The notes: a model not told the origin generated them from the letters alone. DNA of 64,000 bases from HK1 sp965204915 (GCA_965204915.1 OZ242023.1:1984001-2048000), one strand, 5' to 3'. Counted from the stretch's first letter, positions 24,728-33,951 are shown. A program made the numbers and translations.

Positions 24728-26673
24728 ATGCTCCTGATGTTCGTCAGGCCACGCTGTTCCAGAACGGCGGCCACATTCAGCTTCGCCCTGTCGTCAACAA
24801 AGCCGTTGTCCCGGAAGACGATGGTACTCTCATCGGAGGGAGGCAATTCCTTTTTCCATGATGCAATGCCGAATCCAAGATGCCGAGCCTCCTCTTGCCC
24901 AAGGCCACGTTCGAAGCAGGCAAAAAGGGTTCCGTGACCGACCGAGTACACGGCCCTGTTCGCGATTGTCCGGGATTCGACGGGAGTGCATGGATCCAGT
25001 CCCATCTTCAACAGAATCTCGAAAAGGAGGTCCTGTTCCGTGCGATCTTCCTTGACGTTCTCGACATGATCGAATATGGATTGCCCAAGATCATCGGATT
25101 CCGGTATCCACGACCGGATGTTGGAGGTATCGAGCTTCAGGACGCGAAAGCCGAGATCGCCGGTGAAAAGCGGCGTCTCCTCCTTGATCTTCTGGGCGGA
25201 TCTGCGCAGCCGCTCCTTGGTCAGCTCCGCCAGATTGCGCGGTCTTCCGATCCGATCGCAGAAATCGGCGGCAGCCGCCTGGGTCTTGCCCTCCATGTCG
25301 AGCGGTTGGGGCAACTGCACCAGAATGAATCTTCGGGAGCATGAATCCTCGACGTTCTGCCGCCAGACGCCTGAAGCCGTGGTGCCTGAGCCGGTGAAGA
25401 AATCCAGAATGACGTCGTCGTCCTGCGACACCGCTCTTACCAGATACTTGAGCAATCCTTCCGGCTTGGGATAGGAGACGACGTCTCCACCGAAGATCCC
25501 CCGTGCCTGCTGCGTGGCGTCTTCATTGGTCTGGATGGCGTTGACCCTGTATGACAGGAGATTCGCCGTCTTCTTTTGCTCACCGGATCGGTTCACGTAA
25601 TTCGGGCGAAACGGAACCTTGCTGATCAGGATGTCCCCTCCATCGGCGATCAACCTGTCGAGCTTCGACTGTGAGTACCGCCATTCTCCACGGAGCCGGA
25701 ATTGGTCCCTGTTCCTTCCGTTCACGATGCACACGTCGTCGAGCAGTTCGGTCCTGATGTTCCCCTCGGACATGTCCTGTGCCGTGACGACGCGATCGCC
25801 GAGATTGAAGGTCACGCTTCCCGCCGGAAACTCCAACACCGCCATGTTGTTTCCGGCGTTGTTGAACGGATACTTCTTGCCTTCTTCCACGGCCCCGGCG
25901 GTGAACGCGGGAGATTGTGAACGATCCTTTGCGTACGACACGATATAGTCCGTGACGGTGCCCATGTTCCGATCGAGGAACGAGGGCTTCTTTTTCTTCT
26001 CCCATACGAAGGCGCCACAGAAATTTTCGTAACCGAAGACGTCGTCGCACATCAGCCTGAGATGGTGTACTTCCTCGTCGCCGATGGAAATGAAGATGAT
26101 GCCGTCGTTGGTGAGGAAGTCCCTTGCGATCTTCAGCCGCGGATACATCATGTTCAGCCAGTCGGTATGAAACCGGCCCGATGTTTCCGTATTCGATGAC
26201 AGCCGGCGGTTCTCACCGTCGGTCTGGCCGGTCAGATCCAGGTAGTTGCGGATGCCGTCGCGGAAGTCGTCGGGGTAGACGAAGTCCTTTCCCGTGTTGT
26301 ACGGCGGATCGATGTAGATGAGCTTCACCTTTCCGGCGTAGCTCTTCTGCAGGAGCTTGAGCACTTCCAGGTTGTCGCCCTCGATCATCAGGTTCCGTGT
26401 CGTCTCCCAATCCACGCTTTCCTCGGGGCAGGGACGCAACGTGCCGGTCGATGGCGTCAGCGCGAGCTGGCGTGCCCGGCGCTTGCCGTGCCAATTGAGT
26501 CCATACCTTTCCTCGCGTTCGTCCACTTGGTCGCCGAGAAGCTGCTTGAGCACACCGAAATCGACCTTCCCTTCGACGAATGCTTCGGGGAATACGGCCT
26601 TCAGGCGCCGGACGTTTCCGGCCACGACGTCGGCAGAATGCGCCTCCGGGTCGTGGATGGTGATCCTGTTCAC
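24724..26673 (-). CDS. Type III DNA methyltransferase, Mod subunit
   Basis: 649 residues from the GTG at 26673, chosen because AGGAG lies 4 nt upstream. The frame is open another 141 nt, but that part (TRIENARNEDDERDARWE) belongs to the remnant of an upstream gene. Catalytic motif DPPYNTGKDFVY is near residue 120 and the SAM motif FFTGSGTTASGV near 425, the beta-class order of type III Mod enzymes. Between them is a long target-recognition region. It recognises the site for both methylation and, with Res, cleavage, and adds N6-methyladenine to one strand. First intact gene of the Mod-PLD-HicB-Res series. Confidence 0.9.
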   Translation of the reverse strand: MNRITIHDPEAHSADVVAGNVRRLKAVFPEAFVEGKVDFGVLKQLLGDQVDEREERYGLNWHGKRRARQLALTPSTGTLRPCPEESVDWETTRNLMIEGDNLEVLKLLQKSYAGKVKLIYIDPPYNTGKDFVYPDDFRDGIRNYLDLTGQTDGENRRLSSNTETSGRFHTDWLNMMYPRLKIARDFLTNDGIIFISIGDEEVHHLRLMCDDVFGYENFCGAFVWEKKKKPSFLDRNMGTVTDYIVSYAKDRSQSPAFTAGAVEEGKKYPFNNAGNNMAVLEFPAGSVTFNLGDRVVTAQDMSEGNIRTELLDDVCIVNGRNRDQFRLRGEWRYSQSKLDRLIADGGDILISKVPFRPNYVNRSGEQKKTANLLSYRVNAIQTNEDATQQARGIFGGDVVSYPKPEGLLKYLVRAVSQDDDVILDFFTGSGTTASGVWRQNVEDSCSRRFILVQLPQPLDMEGKTQAAAADFCDRIGRPRNLAELTKERLRRSAQKIKEETPLFTGDLGFRVLKLDTSNIRSWIPESDDLGQSIFDHVENVKEDRTEQDLLFEILLKMGLDPCTPVESRTIANRAVYSVGHGTLFACFERGLGQEEARHLGFGIASWKKELPPSDESTIVFRDNGFVDDRAKLNVAAVLEQRGLTNIRSI

Positions 26674-27120
26674 ATCTCTCCTCGGTTTACGATCGTACGT
26701 ATGCGGAACTCGGTTGATCCGTTCACTGCGACAATACTGGACTTCCCATCTGGCATCCCGCTCATCATCCTCGTTGCGGGCGTTCTCAATCCGGGTGTCA
26801 AGGTGGCGAAGCATGGCCTTGGCCCAGCGTTGGATCTGCCCCTACGGGTGATCGTACAGTGTACGGAGCGGTTCCCGGTAGAGCGTGAAATAGTTCGTCA
26901 CCGAGCCCCACCAAGTGAAGTCGTAGATGTTGCGGACGACGGCTTGCAGCATGTTGTCGCGCTCTCCGAAATCGTCGAGCAACCGGACAACCACGGGGTG
27001 AAGTGACCGTTCCGGGGTGTCGATCCGGTAGATCGCAAGAATCGGAACGATCGCGGCCACGAAAGCCGGAGCCCGGTCCGGATGCGCATGGCACCAAGCG
27101 AACGGGGCCGATGGCGTGGC
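26674..27120 (-). pseudogene. C-terminal remnant of a larger gene, interrupted by TAG
   Basis: Reading the minus strand in one frame gives WCHAHPDRAPAFVAAIVP, then LLDDFGERDNMLQAVVRN, FTWWGSVTNYFTLY and LYDHP, then a TAG (26844-26842), then QIQRWAKAMLRHLDTRIE in the same frame. The segments fit together as the end of a helical-repeat-like protein (a WWGS..YY type C terminus followed by RRWAKAML). The stop therefore looks like a nonsense mutation, and no start or N-terminal part exists before the methyltransferase stop at 27164. A short in-frame GTG ORF (27060-26842) could still be translated. Confidence 0.65.
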
Positions 27121-27163
27121 CGGGCCGTGCGGTCGCGCTTTCGCGCCGGGCGCCTTCCCGCGA

Positions 27164-28291
27164 TTACCCCCGCCGTGTCACCACGAAGGATTCGTCGACG
27201 AACCACAGCCCGCCGTGGCGGGCCACGACCTCGGCCGTCGCGTCGAGGTACGCGCTGTCGGACATCGCGCGGGTCACCCGCTCGTCGTCGACTTGCGCGA
27301 CGTAGACCGCTGCGTTCCATGCCGCGAGTCGGGTCGAGGTGCCGATGTGCTCGGTGACCTCGTTCGGCATGACGTGCAGGGAGTAGCGGAAGAAGCTGTG
27401 CGACTCGCTGTCGATGCTGAATTCGCGCTCCGGGAAGTGGTCCGCGAGCCGCGCGCGCAGCTCCTGGATGAGCACCGGCCCCGGGGTCTGGAAGGGCTCT
27501 TCGCCCGGCCACACCTTGCGGATGATCTCCATGCCGGGGTCCTGCCCGGTGGCCTGGATGGTGATCATGCGACCGCCCGGCGCGAGCGCGCCGGCGAGTG
27601 GTTCGAGCACGAGCTTCACCTTCAGCGCGGCCGGATGCCGTGCGCGGAAGGGCTGGGCTGCGATGACGAGATCGTAGCCGCCGATCGATGCGCCGGGTCT
27701 CGGGATCACCGCGTCGAGGGAGAACCGGTGATCGGCGCGGTAGAGCACGATCACCGAGGGCTCGACGTAGATCGGATTGCTGGTCTTCGGGCTCGTGCGG
27801 ACCTTCCACCAGTCGGCCAGGACCGGGCGGAGATCGTTGATCTGCCGGTCGAGCTCGTGCGCGGTGCGCCCGTCGAGGGCGATCTCGCGCCAGTTGACGG
27901 GAGGCCGATCCGCCTTGCCGGCCGATTGCAGCGCGGGGGCCTCGCGGTAGTGCAGGTTGGTGAGCACCACCACGGTCTGGGGGTGCTCGGAGAAGCGGTC
28001 GGGGAGCTTCTCCAGGGTGAGCCGCACGTCTTCGAGGCTGATCTCCTTGCCGACGACGAGGAAGGGCACGGTCGGGAAGTGCCCGTGAAGCTGGCGCAGC
28101 ACGCTCGCCATCACCGTGCCGTCCCCGGTCCCGGCATCGAACACCCGCAGTGCGGGTGGCCTGGGGTCGAGCGCTTCGAGCTCGGTGCCGATGCGCTGGC
28201 CGATCGCCCACTTCTCGCTGCACGTGGTGACGAACAGCAGGTACTTCTCCCGGTTGTCGAAGAACCGGAAGGGTCGTTCGCCAGCGGTCAT
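27164..28291 (-). CDS. Class I SAM-dependent methyltransferase, unknown substrate
   Basis: 375 residues. A glycine-rich SAM motif (RVFDAGTGDGTVMASVLRQ) near residue 50 and later strand pairs (YDLVIAAQPFRARHPAA, GGRMITIQATGQDPG) fit a Rossmann methyltransferase. The enzyme begins FRFFDNREKYLLFVTTCSEKW, which I do not recognise as a named family. It is followed on the minus strand only by the gene remnant of the type III island, so this gene is probably the native chromosome next to the island junction. No operon partner is evident; an MFS gene lies 133 nt upstream on the same strand. Confidence 0.75.
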   Translation of the reverse strand: MTAGERPFRFFDNREKYLLFVTTCSEKWAIGQRIGTELEALDPRPPALRVFDAGTGDGTVMASVLRQLHGHFPTVPFLVVGKEISLEDVRLTLEKLPDRFSEHPQTVVVLTNLHYREAPALQSAGKADRPPVNWREIALDGRTAHELDRQINDLRPVLADWWKVRTSPKTSNPIYVEPSVIVLYRADHRFSLDAVIPRPGASIGGYDLVIAAQPFRARHPAALKVKLVLEPLAGALAPGGRMITIQATGQDPGMEIIRKVWPGEEPFQTPGPVLIQELRARLADHFPEREFSIDSESHSFFRYSLHVMPNEVTEHIGTSTRLAAWNAAVYVAQVDDERVTRAMSDSAYLDATAEVVARHGGLWFVDESFVVTRRG

Positions 28292-28424
28292 TTCGGCCTC
28301 CGGGCCGGGGGAGGGGAGTGCGGCATGCTACCTGCTTCAATCCCCGGTATTCCAACTCCGGGCGGGCCCGGGTCGCGGATGCGGGCCGGCGCCCCCTTCC
28401 CGCCGCCTGGATCCCGGTACCCGC

Positions 28425-29660
28425 TCACGCCGGTCGAGCCGTCGCCGCGGCGTCCGGCGGCCTCCTCCGGTCGCGCGCAATCAACCACGTCGCGATCCCC
28501 AGGTTCAGGATGTTGAACGCGAACGCGGCGAGGATCGAGGCGGTGTAGTCCCCGGTGAGATCGTGGAGGGCGCCGGCGAGCCAGCCGCCGAGGGCCATGC
28601 CGGAGATCGTGAACAGCATGGTCGTGCCGATCCGCCAGCCCGCCTCTGCGGCGGGGAACAGTGCGCGGATGATCATCGTGTAGGACGGGACGATACCCCC
28701 TTGCGAGAGGCCGAAGGCGACGGCGAGGACGTACAGGGCGGTGAGCCCGCCGGCGAACAGGTAGGCGAAGATCACCAGCCCCTGCAGCGCCGAGCCGAGA
28801 AGCAGGGTCTTCAGCCCGCCGATGCGATCCGAGATCCAGCCCGACACCAGCCGGCTCACCACCCCGAACCCGAGCATGAGTGCGAGCATGCGCGCGCCGT
28901 GCACCGCGTCGAATCCGAGATCGAGCACGAGCGGCACGATATGGACCTGGGGCATCGCCATCGCCGCGCAGCAGCCGATCCCCGCGATGCAGAGCAACCC
29001 CTGCAGGGAGCGGCCGGAGAATCCGAGCGGGTGCGGACGGCTCCCGTTCCGCGTCACGGAACCGTCCGAGCGATCGATGCGCGCGGGCCGGTAGAGCACG
29101 ATGCCGAGCGGCAGCATCGTGAACAGGGTCAGGTTTCCCAGTCCCTGGAACGTCGCCCGCCAGCCGTGGGTGTCGATCCAGTGCTGCAACACCGGCGGCC
29201 ACACGGCGCCCGCGACGTACGTGCCGCTGATCACGATCCCGAGCGCGAGGCCGCGGCGGGCCGAGAACCAGTGGGAGATGTCGGAGGCCACCGGGGCGAA
29301 GGTCGCGGACATGCCGAACAGCCCGCACAGGACCCCCAGCGAGACGCTGAAATGCCACAGCTCGGTGGCGCGGGCCGCGAAGAGCAGTCCCGCGGGCAAG
29401 CAGAGGCTTGCGAGCAGCGCGGTGGCGGCGATGCCGAAGCGATCGGAGAGCCGCCCCATCATGATGCCTCCCAGGCCGAAGCCGATCATGAACAGGGTGT
29501 AGGGCATGGACCCCGCTCCGCGGCCCGTGCCGAACTCTTCCGCAGCGGGCTCGAGGACGAGGATCGCGGCGTACATCGCGGAGCCCGCGATGGTCATGAG
29601 CAGGAGCGACGCGAGGAGGCGGACGACGGGGTAGACGTTCGAGGATCGGGGGACGGACAT
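28425..29660 (-). CDS. MFS transporter (monocarboxylate/oxalate-formate antiporter-like)
   Basis: 411 residues with about twelve hydrophobic helices. The signature MGRLSDRFGIAA after helix 2 is the MFS loop motif GxxxDRxG, and SGWISDRIGGLK repeats it in the second half. Overall similarity is to the OFA/monocarboxylate porter branch, so small organic acids are likely substrates, but this cannot be fixed from sequence. It is divergent from the DUF1330 gene, and the 133-nt gap to the downstream methyltransferase leaves cotranscription open. Confidence 0.85.
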   Translation of the reverse strand: MSVPRSSNVYPVVRLLASLLLMTIAGSAMYAAILVLEPAAEEFGTGRGAGSMPYTLFMIGFGLGGIMMGRLSDRFGIAATALLASLCLPAGLLFAARATELWHFSVSLGVLCGLFGMSATFAPVASDISHWFSARRGLALGIVISGTYVAGAVWPPVLQHWIDTHGWRATFQGLGNLTLFTMLPLGIVLYRPARIDRSDGSVTRNGSRPHPLGFSGRSLQGLLCIAGIGCCAAMAMPQVHIVPLVLDLGFDAVHGARMLALMLGFGVVSRLVSGWISDRIGGLKTLLLGSALQGLVIFAYLFAGGLTALYVLAVAFGLSQGGIVPSYTMIIRALFPAAEAGWRIGTTMLFTISGMALGGWLAGALHDLTGDYTASILAAFAFNILNLGIATWLIARDRRRPPDAAATARPA

Positions 29661-30052
29661 CTCGGCCGGCGGGTGTGGACGGTGCGGCAGTGTAGCGGCT
29701 CGCGGACCGATCGGCTCGCCGGCCGCCCGCTGCCGGCAGGTTCCTGTCAGACGGAGGTTCTCCGGTGTCGCGAGACGATTCGCAAAGTGCCGGTTCGCGC
29801 CCGAGCGCCCGGTGCGCGCCGGCGGCCGGGGGGGTGCATGGCGGCCGGATTGGCCGCCGGGCCGGGGGGCCGCGGCTCGCTCGCGATGGCCCGGGCACGG
29901 CGTGATGCCGTTGCCCCGATGCCGCCGCTCCGGCGGCCGGGGCGGCGGCGGACCCTGAATCGGACCCTGAATCGGACTATGCTTCCTCGACCCGGCCCAC
30001 TCGTCGCCTGGCGGCGATCGGGCGCGGGGTCCATCGATACGGGAGGGACGTC
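29661..30052. other. Divergent intergenic region
   Basis: 392 bp between the MFS and DUF1330 genes. A 12-bp direct repeat GGACCCTGAATC occurs twice in tandem near 29,951-29,976, followed by a third partial copy. No gene was recognised; open frames here are GC-rich shadows. Promoters for both genes are expected in this stretch. Confidence 0.45.
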
Positions 30053-30334
30053 ATGCCGGGCTACTGGATGGTGAAGGGCGGAGACATCGAGGATCGGGCC
30101 GCGTACGAGGAGTACGTGAAGCGATGGAAGCCGATCGGCGAGCGTTTCGGGGCCAGGCTCCTCGCCGGCGGCCGGCTCGATGCGCGCGAGGGCGCTTGGG
30201 GCCGGGCCGTGATCGTGGAGTTTCCGTCCTTCGAGCAGGCCGTCGCCTGCTATGAGGACGAGGAATACCAGGCGGCGCTGCCCTTCGCGCGCAAGGCATA
30301 CGAGCGCGAGCTCGCGATCCTGGAAGGTCGATAG
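30053..30334 (+). CDS. DUF1330 family protein
   Basis: 93 residues, the usual length for this dimeric alpha/beta ferredoxin-like family. Signature features are the start GYWMVKGGDIEDRAAYEEY, the central FGARLLAGGRLDAREGAW and VIVEFPSFEQAVACYEDEEY. The family is widespread and its biochemical role unsettled. GGAGGG about 6 nt before the ATG supports the start. It precedes dnaX by 105 nt on the same strand. Confidence 0.88.
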   Translation: MPGYWMVKGGDIEDRAAYEEYVKRWKPIGERFGARLLAGGRLDAREGAWGRAVIVEFPSFEQAVACYEDEEYQAALPFARKAYERELAILEGR

Positions 30335-30439
30335 CGCCGGAGCGGAGCCGCAAGACCGGGCGGGGGCGCGGAACGCCCGGCGCGGTGTATGCTGGCAACG
30401 ACACGCGACAACGACACGCGATCCGGAGCGGAGATCCCA

Positions 30440-32095
30440 GTGAGCTACCAGGTGCTCGCCCGCAAGTGGCGTCCCCGCAACTTCGAGCAGCTCGTCGGAC
30501 AGGCCCACGTCGCGCGGGCGCTCGTCAATGCGCTGGACTCGGACCGGCTCCACCACGCCTTCCTCTTCACCGGCACCCGCGGGGTCGGCAAGACGACGCT
30601 TGCGCGGATCCTCGCCAAATGCATCAACTGCGAGTCCGGCGTCACCTCGAAGCCATGCGGGGAGTGCAGCGCCTGCACCGAGATCGACGCGGGCCGGTTC
30701 GTCGATCTCCTCGAGGTGGATGCGGCGTCGCGGTCGAAGGTCGACGAGACGCGCGAGCTGATGGACAACGTCCAGTTCACGCCTGCCCGCGGCCGCTACA
30801 AGGTGTATCTCATCGACGAGGTGCACATGTTCTCGGAGAAGAGCTTCAACGCCCTGCTGAAGACGCTCGAGGAGCCGCCGCCGCACGTGAAGTTCCTGCT
30901 TGCGACGACGGATCCGCAGAAGCTCCCCATCACGGTGCTGTCGCGCTGCCTGAAGTTCAACCTCAAGCGCATGCCGGCCGATGACATCGGCGCCCACCTC
31001 GGACGGATCCTCACCGAGGAGGGGATCGAGTTCGAAGCGCCCGCGGTCGAGCTGGTGGCGCGGGCGGCCGAAGGGAGCATGCGCGATGCATTGAGCCTTC
31101 TCGACCAGGCCATCGCCTATGGAGCGGGGACGGTGATGGAGGAAGACGTGCGGGTGATGCTCGGCGCCGTCGACCGAAGCCGGGTCGTCGAGCTCCTCGA
31201 CGCGGTCGCGGCGCACGATGCGGCCGGCGCTCTGGAGGTCGTCGCCGCGGTCGCGAGCGACGCTGCGGACTACGGGGAGGTGCTGGGGGAGATGGTGAAC
31301 ACGCTGCACCGGATCGCGGTGCGGCAGGCGGTACCCGGCGCGGCCGATCCCGATCCGGACCTCGCCGAAGCCTGCGCGCGCCTCGCCGAGCGGCTCTCGC
31401 CGGAGGACGTACAGCTCTACTACGAGATCGGGCTGAGAGGGCGGCGGGACCTCGCGCTCGTTCCGGACGCGAAGCTCGGCCTGGAGATGGCGGTGCTGCG
31501 GATGCTCGCATTCACCCCCCACGCGGGCACCGCGGCAGCCGAAGCCGGTGCCGTCCAGGCCGGCGTCTCCAACCGTGCCGGCGCCGCCGGCCGGTCCCGC
31601 GCTGCCGCCGCACCGTCAGGGTCGGCCGCACCGGCCCGCTCGGCCGCGACCTCCGTTCGAACCGCGGCGCCGGCGGCGGAGCGTTCGGAGGTCCGCCTCG
31701 ACCCTGCGTCGATGACCCCGCAGAGCTGGCGCGCGGTGGTGGAGAAGCTGGATCTCACGGGTCTCGCGGGCCAGCTCGCGTTGCACTCGAATCTCGTCGA
31801 CTCCGATACGCGGCGGCTGAAAATCGAGCTCGACCCCGCGCATGCGGCGCTCAACACCTCCGGTGCGCGCGAGATGCTGGGCGATGCGCTCGCGCAGCGG
31901 CTCGGAAGCCGCGTCGAGATCGACGTGGTGCTGGACGCACCGAGCCGCGAGACGCCGGCGGCGGAGCGGGCGCGAGACGGGGCAAGCCGCCGTCGGGCGG
32001 CGGTACGCGCGATTGAAGAGGATCCCAGGGTCCGGATCCTGTGCGAGACGTTCGACACGCGCGTCGACCCCGCTCTCGTCCGACCCGTCGACTGA
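30440..32095 (+). CDS. dnaX: DNA polymerase III subunits gamma/tau
   Basis: 551 residues from the GTG at 30440 (VSYQVLARKWRPRNFEQLVGQ), preceded by GGAG at 6 nt. The clamp-loader AAA+ core is complete: Walker A GTRGVGKTTLAR, the Zn-binding cysteines in CINCESG and CGECSAC, Walker B LIDEVHMFS, and the SRC arginine-finger motif. A Pro/Ala-rich linker then leads to a short tau-type C terminus; the protein is shorter than E. coli tau (643). I saw no E. coli-like A-rich slippery site, so gamma may not be made by frameshifting here. It loads the sliding clamp in the replisome and precedes ybaB and recR as in other Gammaproteobacteria. Confidence 0.95.
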   Translation: MSYQVLARKWRPRNFEQLVGQAHVARALVNALDSDRLHHAFLFTGTRGVGKTTLARILAKCINCESGVTSKPCGECSACTEIDAGRFVDLLEVDAASRSKVDETRELMDNVQFTPARGRYKVYLIDEVHMFSEKSFNALLKTLEEPPPHVKFLLATTDPQKLPITVLSRCLKFNLKRMPADDIGAHLGRILTEEGIEFEAPAVELVARAAEGSMRDALSLLDQAIAYGAGTVMEEDVRVMLGAVDRSRVVELLDAVAAHDAAGALEVVAAVASDAADYGEVLGEMVNTLHRIAVRQAVPGAADPDPDLAEACARLAERLSPEDVQLYYEIGLRGRRDLALVPDAKLGLEMAVLRMLAFTPHAGTAAAEAGAVQAGVSNRAGAAGRSRAAAAPSGSAAPARSAATSVRTAAPAAERSEVRLDPASMTPQSWRAVVEKLDLTGLAGQLALHSNLVDSDTRRLKIELDPAHAALNTSGAREMLGDALAQRLGSRVEIDVVLDAPSRETPAAERARDGASRRRAAVRAIEEDPRVRILCETFDTRVDPALVRPVD

Positions 32096-32451
32096 TCCGT
32101 GCTCCGTGATCCGGGGCCGGCAATCCGTCGTGCAAGGTTCGCACCGGGGCGCCGAGCGCATCTCGCGTTCCGCGCCCTTCCCGGTGGTGCGTTGCGTATC
32201 CTGCCGCATCGCGGACGGGCGCCGGCCGGGTCCTCCGTGGCTCCATCGGCTACGGCCACGTCGGCCAGGACTGCATCGGCCGGGGTCACATCGGCCGGGG
32301 TTGCATCGGCCGGGACTGCATCGGCCAGGGTCACATCGGCCAAGTTGCATCGGGTTGCGTCGTCCATCACGGCGGCCCATCCTTTTTCCACGTTGCGGCA
32401 GGGCCTGAGCCGCTCAGGCGTCCATTGCGCCACACCCGGAGGCGATACCCG
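32096..32451. other. Spacer between dnaX and ybaB with 15-bp tandem repeats
   Basis: This 356-bp gap is normally much shorter in this operon. It holds a 15-bp tandem array (32245-32348). I found no signal recognition particle RNA or tRNA in it. An ORF through the repeats on the minus strand reads as repetitive pentamers and looks like a shadow. Confidence 0.55.
32245..32348. repeat. 15-bp tandem repeat, about seven units
   Basis: Consecutive units of the form ATCGGCCGGGGTCAC, with variants ending GTTGC or ACTGC, run from 32245 to 32348; the first and last are degenerate. The array lies within the expected dnaX-ybaB-recR transcript. Confidence 0.85.
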
Positions 32452-32775
32452 ATGAAAGGCGGACTCGGTCAATTGATGAAGCAGGCGCAGAAGATTCGGG
32501 AGGATTTCGAGCAAGCCCAGAACGAGCTCGCATCGATGGAGGTGGTGGGGGAGTCGGGCGCCGGCATGGTCACGATCACCATGACGGGCCGGCACGACGT
32601 GCGTTCGGTGCGGATCGACCCGGCGCTGATGGGAGAGGACAAGGAGATGCTGGAGGACCTGATCGCGGCTGCGATGAACGATGCGGTCCACAAGGTCGAG
32701 GCTCGGACGCGGGATCGGTTCTCCGGGCTCGGCTCCGCCCTCAATCTTCCTCCAGGAATGAAGCTGCCCTTCTAG
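32452..32775 (+). CDS. ybaB: YbaB/EbfC nucleoid-associated protein
   Basis: 107 residues from the ATG at 32452 (MKGGLGQLMKQAQKIREDF), with GGAGG 9 nt upstream. The pattern of a long N-terminal helix followed by VTITMTGRHDVRSVRIDPAL and a C-terminal helix matches the dimeric YbaB/EbfC fold, which binds DNA. Its place between dnaX and recR is the conserved order. Longer in-frame starts would add basic residues not found in the family. Confidence 0.95.
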   Translation: MKGGLGQLMKQAQKIREDFEQAQNELASMEVVGESGAGMVTITMTGRHDVRSVRIDPALMGEDKEMLEDLIAAAMNDAVHKVEARTRDRFSGLGSALNLPPGMKLPF

Positions 32776-32786
32776 CTCTCCGGCCG

Positions 32787-33386
32787 ATGGCGCTGAGCCC
32801 TGTCATCAGCCGCCTCATCGAGGCGCTGCGGTGCCTGCCCGGGGTCGGGCCGAAGTCCGCCCAGCGCATGGCCTTCCACCTGCTCCAGCGCAACCGGGAA
32901 GGGGCACGGGAGCTCGCGCAGGTGATCGAGGAGGCGGTCGCGGCGGTGGGACGGTGCGAATCCTGCCGGACGCTCAGCGAGCACGCGCTCTGTCCGGTCT
33001 GCGCATCGCCGCGGCGCGACCCCCGGACCCTGTGCGTGGTGGAGACCCCGGCGGACATGGCCGCGGTCGACACGTCCACGGGGTACCAGGGAATGTTCTT
33101 CGTGCTGATGGGGCATCTGTCGCCGCTCGACGGGATCGGGCCGGCCGAGCTCGGGCTCGATCGCCTCGAACGGCGGCTCGACGGCGGGGAGGTCGCGGAG
33201 GTCATCCTTGCGACCTCCGCCACGGTCGAGGGCGAGGCGACGGCGCATTATCTTGCGGAGATGGTTCGAGAGCGTGGCATCCGGGCGACCCGCATCGCCC
33301 AGGGAGTGCCGATGGGCGGGGAACTGGAGTTCGTCGACGGCGGCACCCTTGCCCGCGCGATCGCGGCCCGGCGGGACGCGGTCTGA
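32787..33386 (+). CDS. recR: Recombination mediator protein RecR
   Basis: 199 residues, standard length. The N-terminal helix-hairpin-helix (IEALRCLPGVGPKSAQRMAFH), a four-cysteine zinc finger (CESC and CPVC), the Toprim motif (VVETPADMAAVD) and the C-terminal IAQGVPMGGELEFVDGGTLA are all present. It acts with RecF or RecO to load RecA on gapped DNA. It starts 11 nt after ybaB and is cotranscribed with dnaX-ybaB. Confidence 0.96.
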   Translation: MALSPVISRLIEALRCLPGVGPKSAQRMAFHLLQRNREGARELAQVIEEAVAAVGRCESCRTLSEHALCPVCASPRRDPRTLCVVETPADMAAVDTSTGYQGMFFVLMGHLSPLDGIGPAELGLDRLERRLDGGEVAEVILATSATVEGEATAHYLAEMVRERGIRATRIAQGVPMGGELEFVDGGTLARAIAARRDAV

Positions 33387-33402
33387 CCCCGGGATCCGAC
33401 GC

Positions 33403-33951
33403 ATGGCACGAGACGCTGCGAACCTCGTCTGGATCGACCTCGAGATGACGGGTCTCGATCCCGACACCGAGCGGATCATCGAGATCGCCACCATCGTGAC
33501 CGATCCCTCGCTCGAAGTGCTGGCGGAAGGGCCGGAGATCGCGGTTCACCAGACCGCCGGCGTCCTCGCGGCGATGGACGAGTGGAACACCGAGCAGCAC
33601 GGCCGCTCGGGACTCACCGAGCGGGTGCTCGCGAGCGCCTGCGGAGAGGAAGAGGCCGAGCGGCGCACCCTGGAGTTCCTGAAGCGGTACGTTCCGCCGC
33701 AGACTTCGCCGATGTGCGGGAACAGCATCTGCCTCGATCGGCGCTTTCTCCACCGCTACATGCCGCGGCTGGAGCGCTTCTTCCACTATCGCAACCTCGA
33801 CGTGAGCACCCTGAAGGAGCTGTGCCTGCGCTGGGCTCCGGAGAAGGCGGGCCGGTTCGAGAAGCGCGCCGAGCACCGCGCGATGCAGGACGTGCGCGGC
33901 TCCATCGCCGAGCTTCGTTTCTATCGGGACGAGCTGTTGCGGCTCGACTGA
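33403..33951 (+). CDS. orn: Oligoribonuclease
   Basis: 182 residues from the ATG at 33403. DEDDh exonuclease motifs are intact: WIDLEMTGLDPDTERIIEIA (Exo I), the NSICLDRRFLHRYM (Exo II) and EHRAMQDVRGSIAELRFYR (Exo III with His). It degrades 2- to 5-nt RNA fragments and pGpG, which makes it essential in many Gammaproteobacteria. It starts 16 nt after recR and precedes nnr, matching the orn-nnr-tsaE-amiC neighbourhood. Confidence 0.96.
   Translation: MARDAANLVWIDLEMTGLDPDTERIIEIATIVTDPSLEVLAEGPEIAVHQTAGVLAAMDEWNTEQHGRSGLTERVLASACGEEEAERRTLEFLKRYVPPQTSPMCGNSICLDRRFLHRYMPRLERFFHYRNLDVSTLKELCLRWAPEKAGRFEKRAEHRAMQDVRGSIAELRFYRDELLRLD

Noticed and set aside
32096..32451. Possible SRP RNA (ffs) near dnaX
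   Set aside because: The conserved GGUCAGG/GGAAGGAAGCAGCC core is absent; the gap consists largely of tandem repeats.
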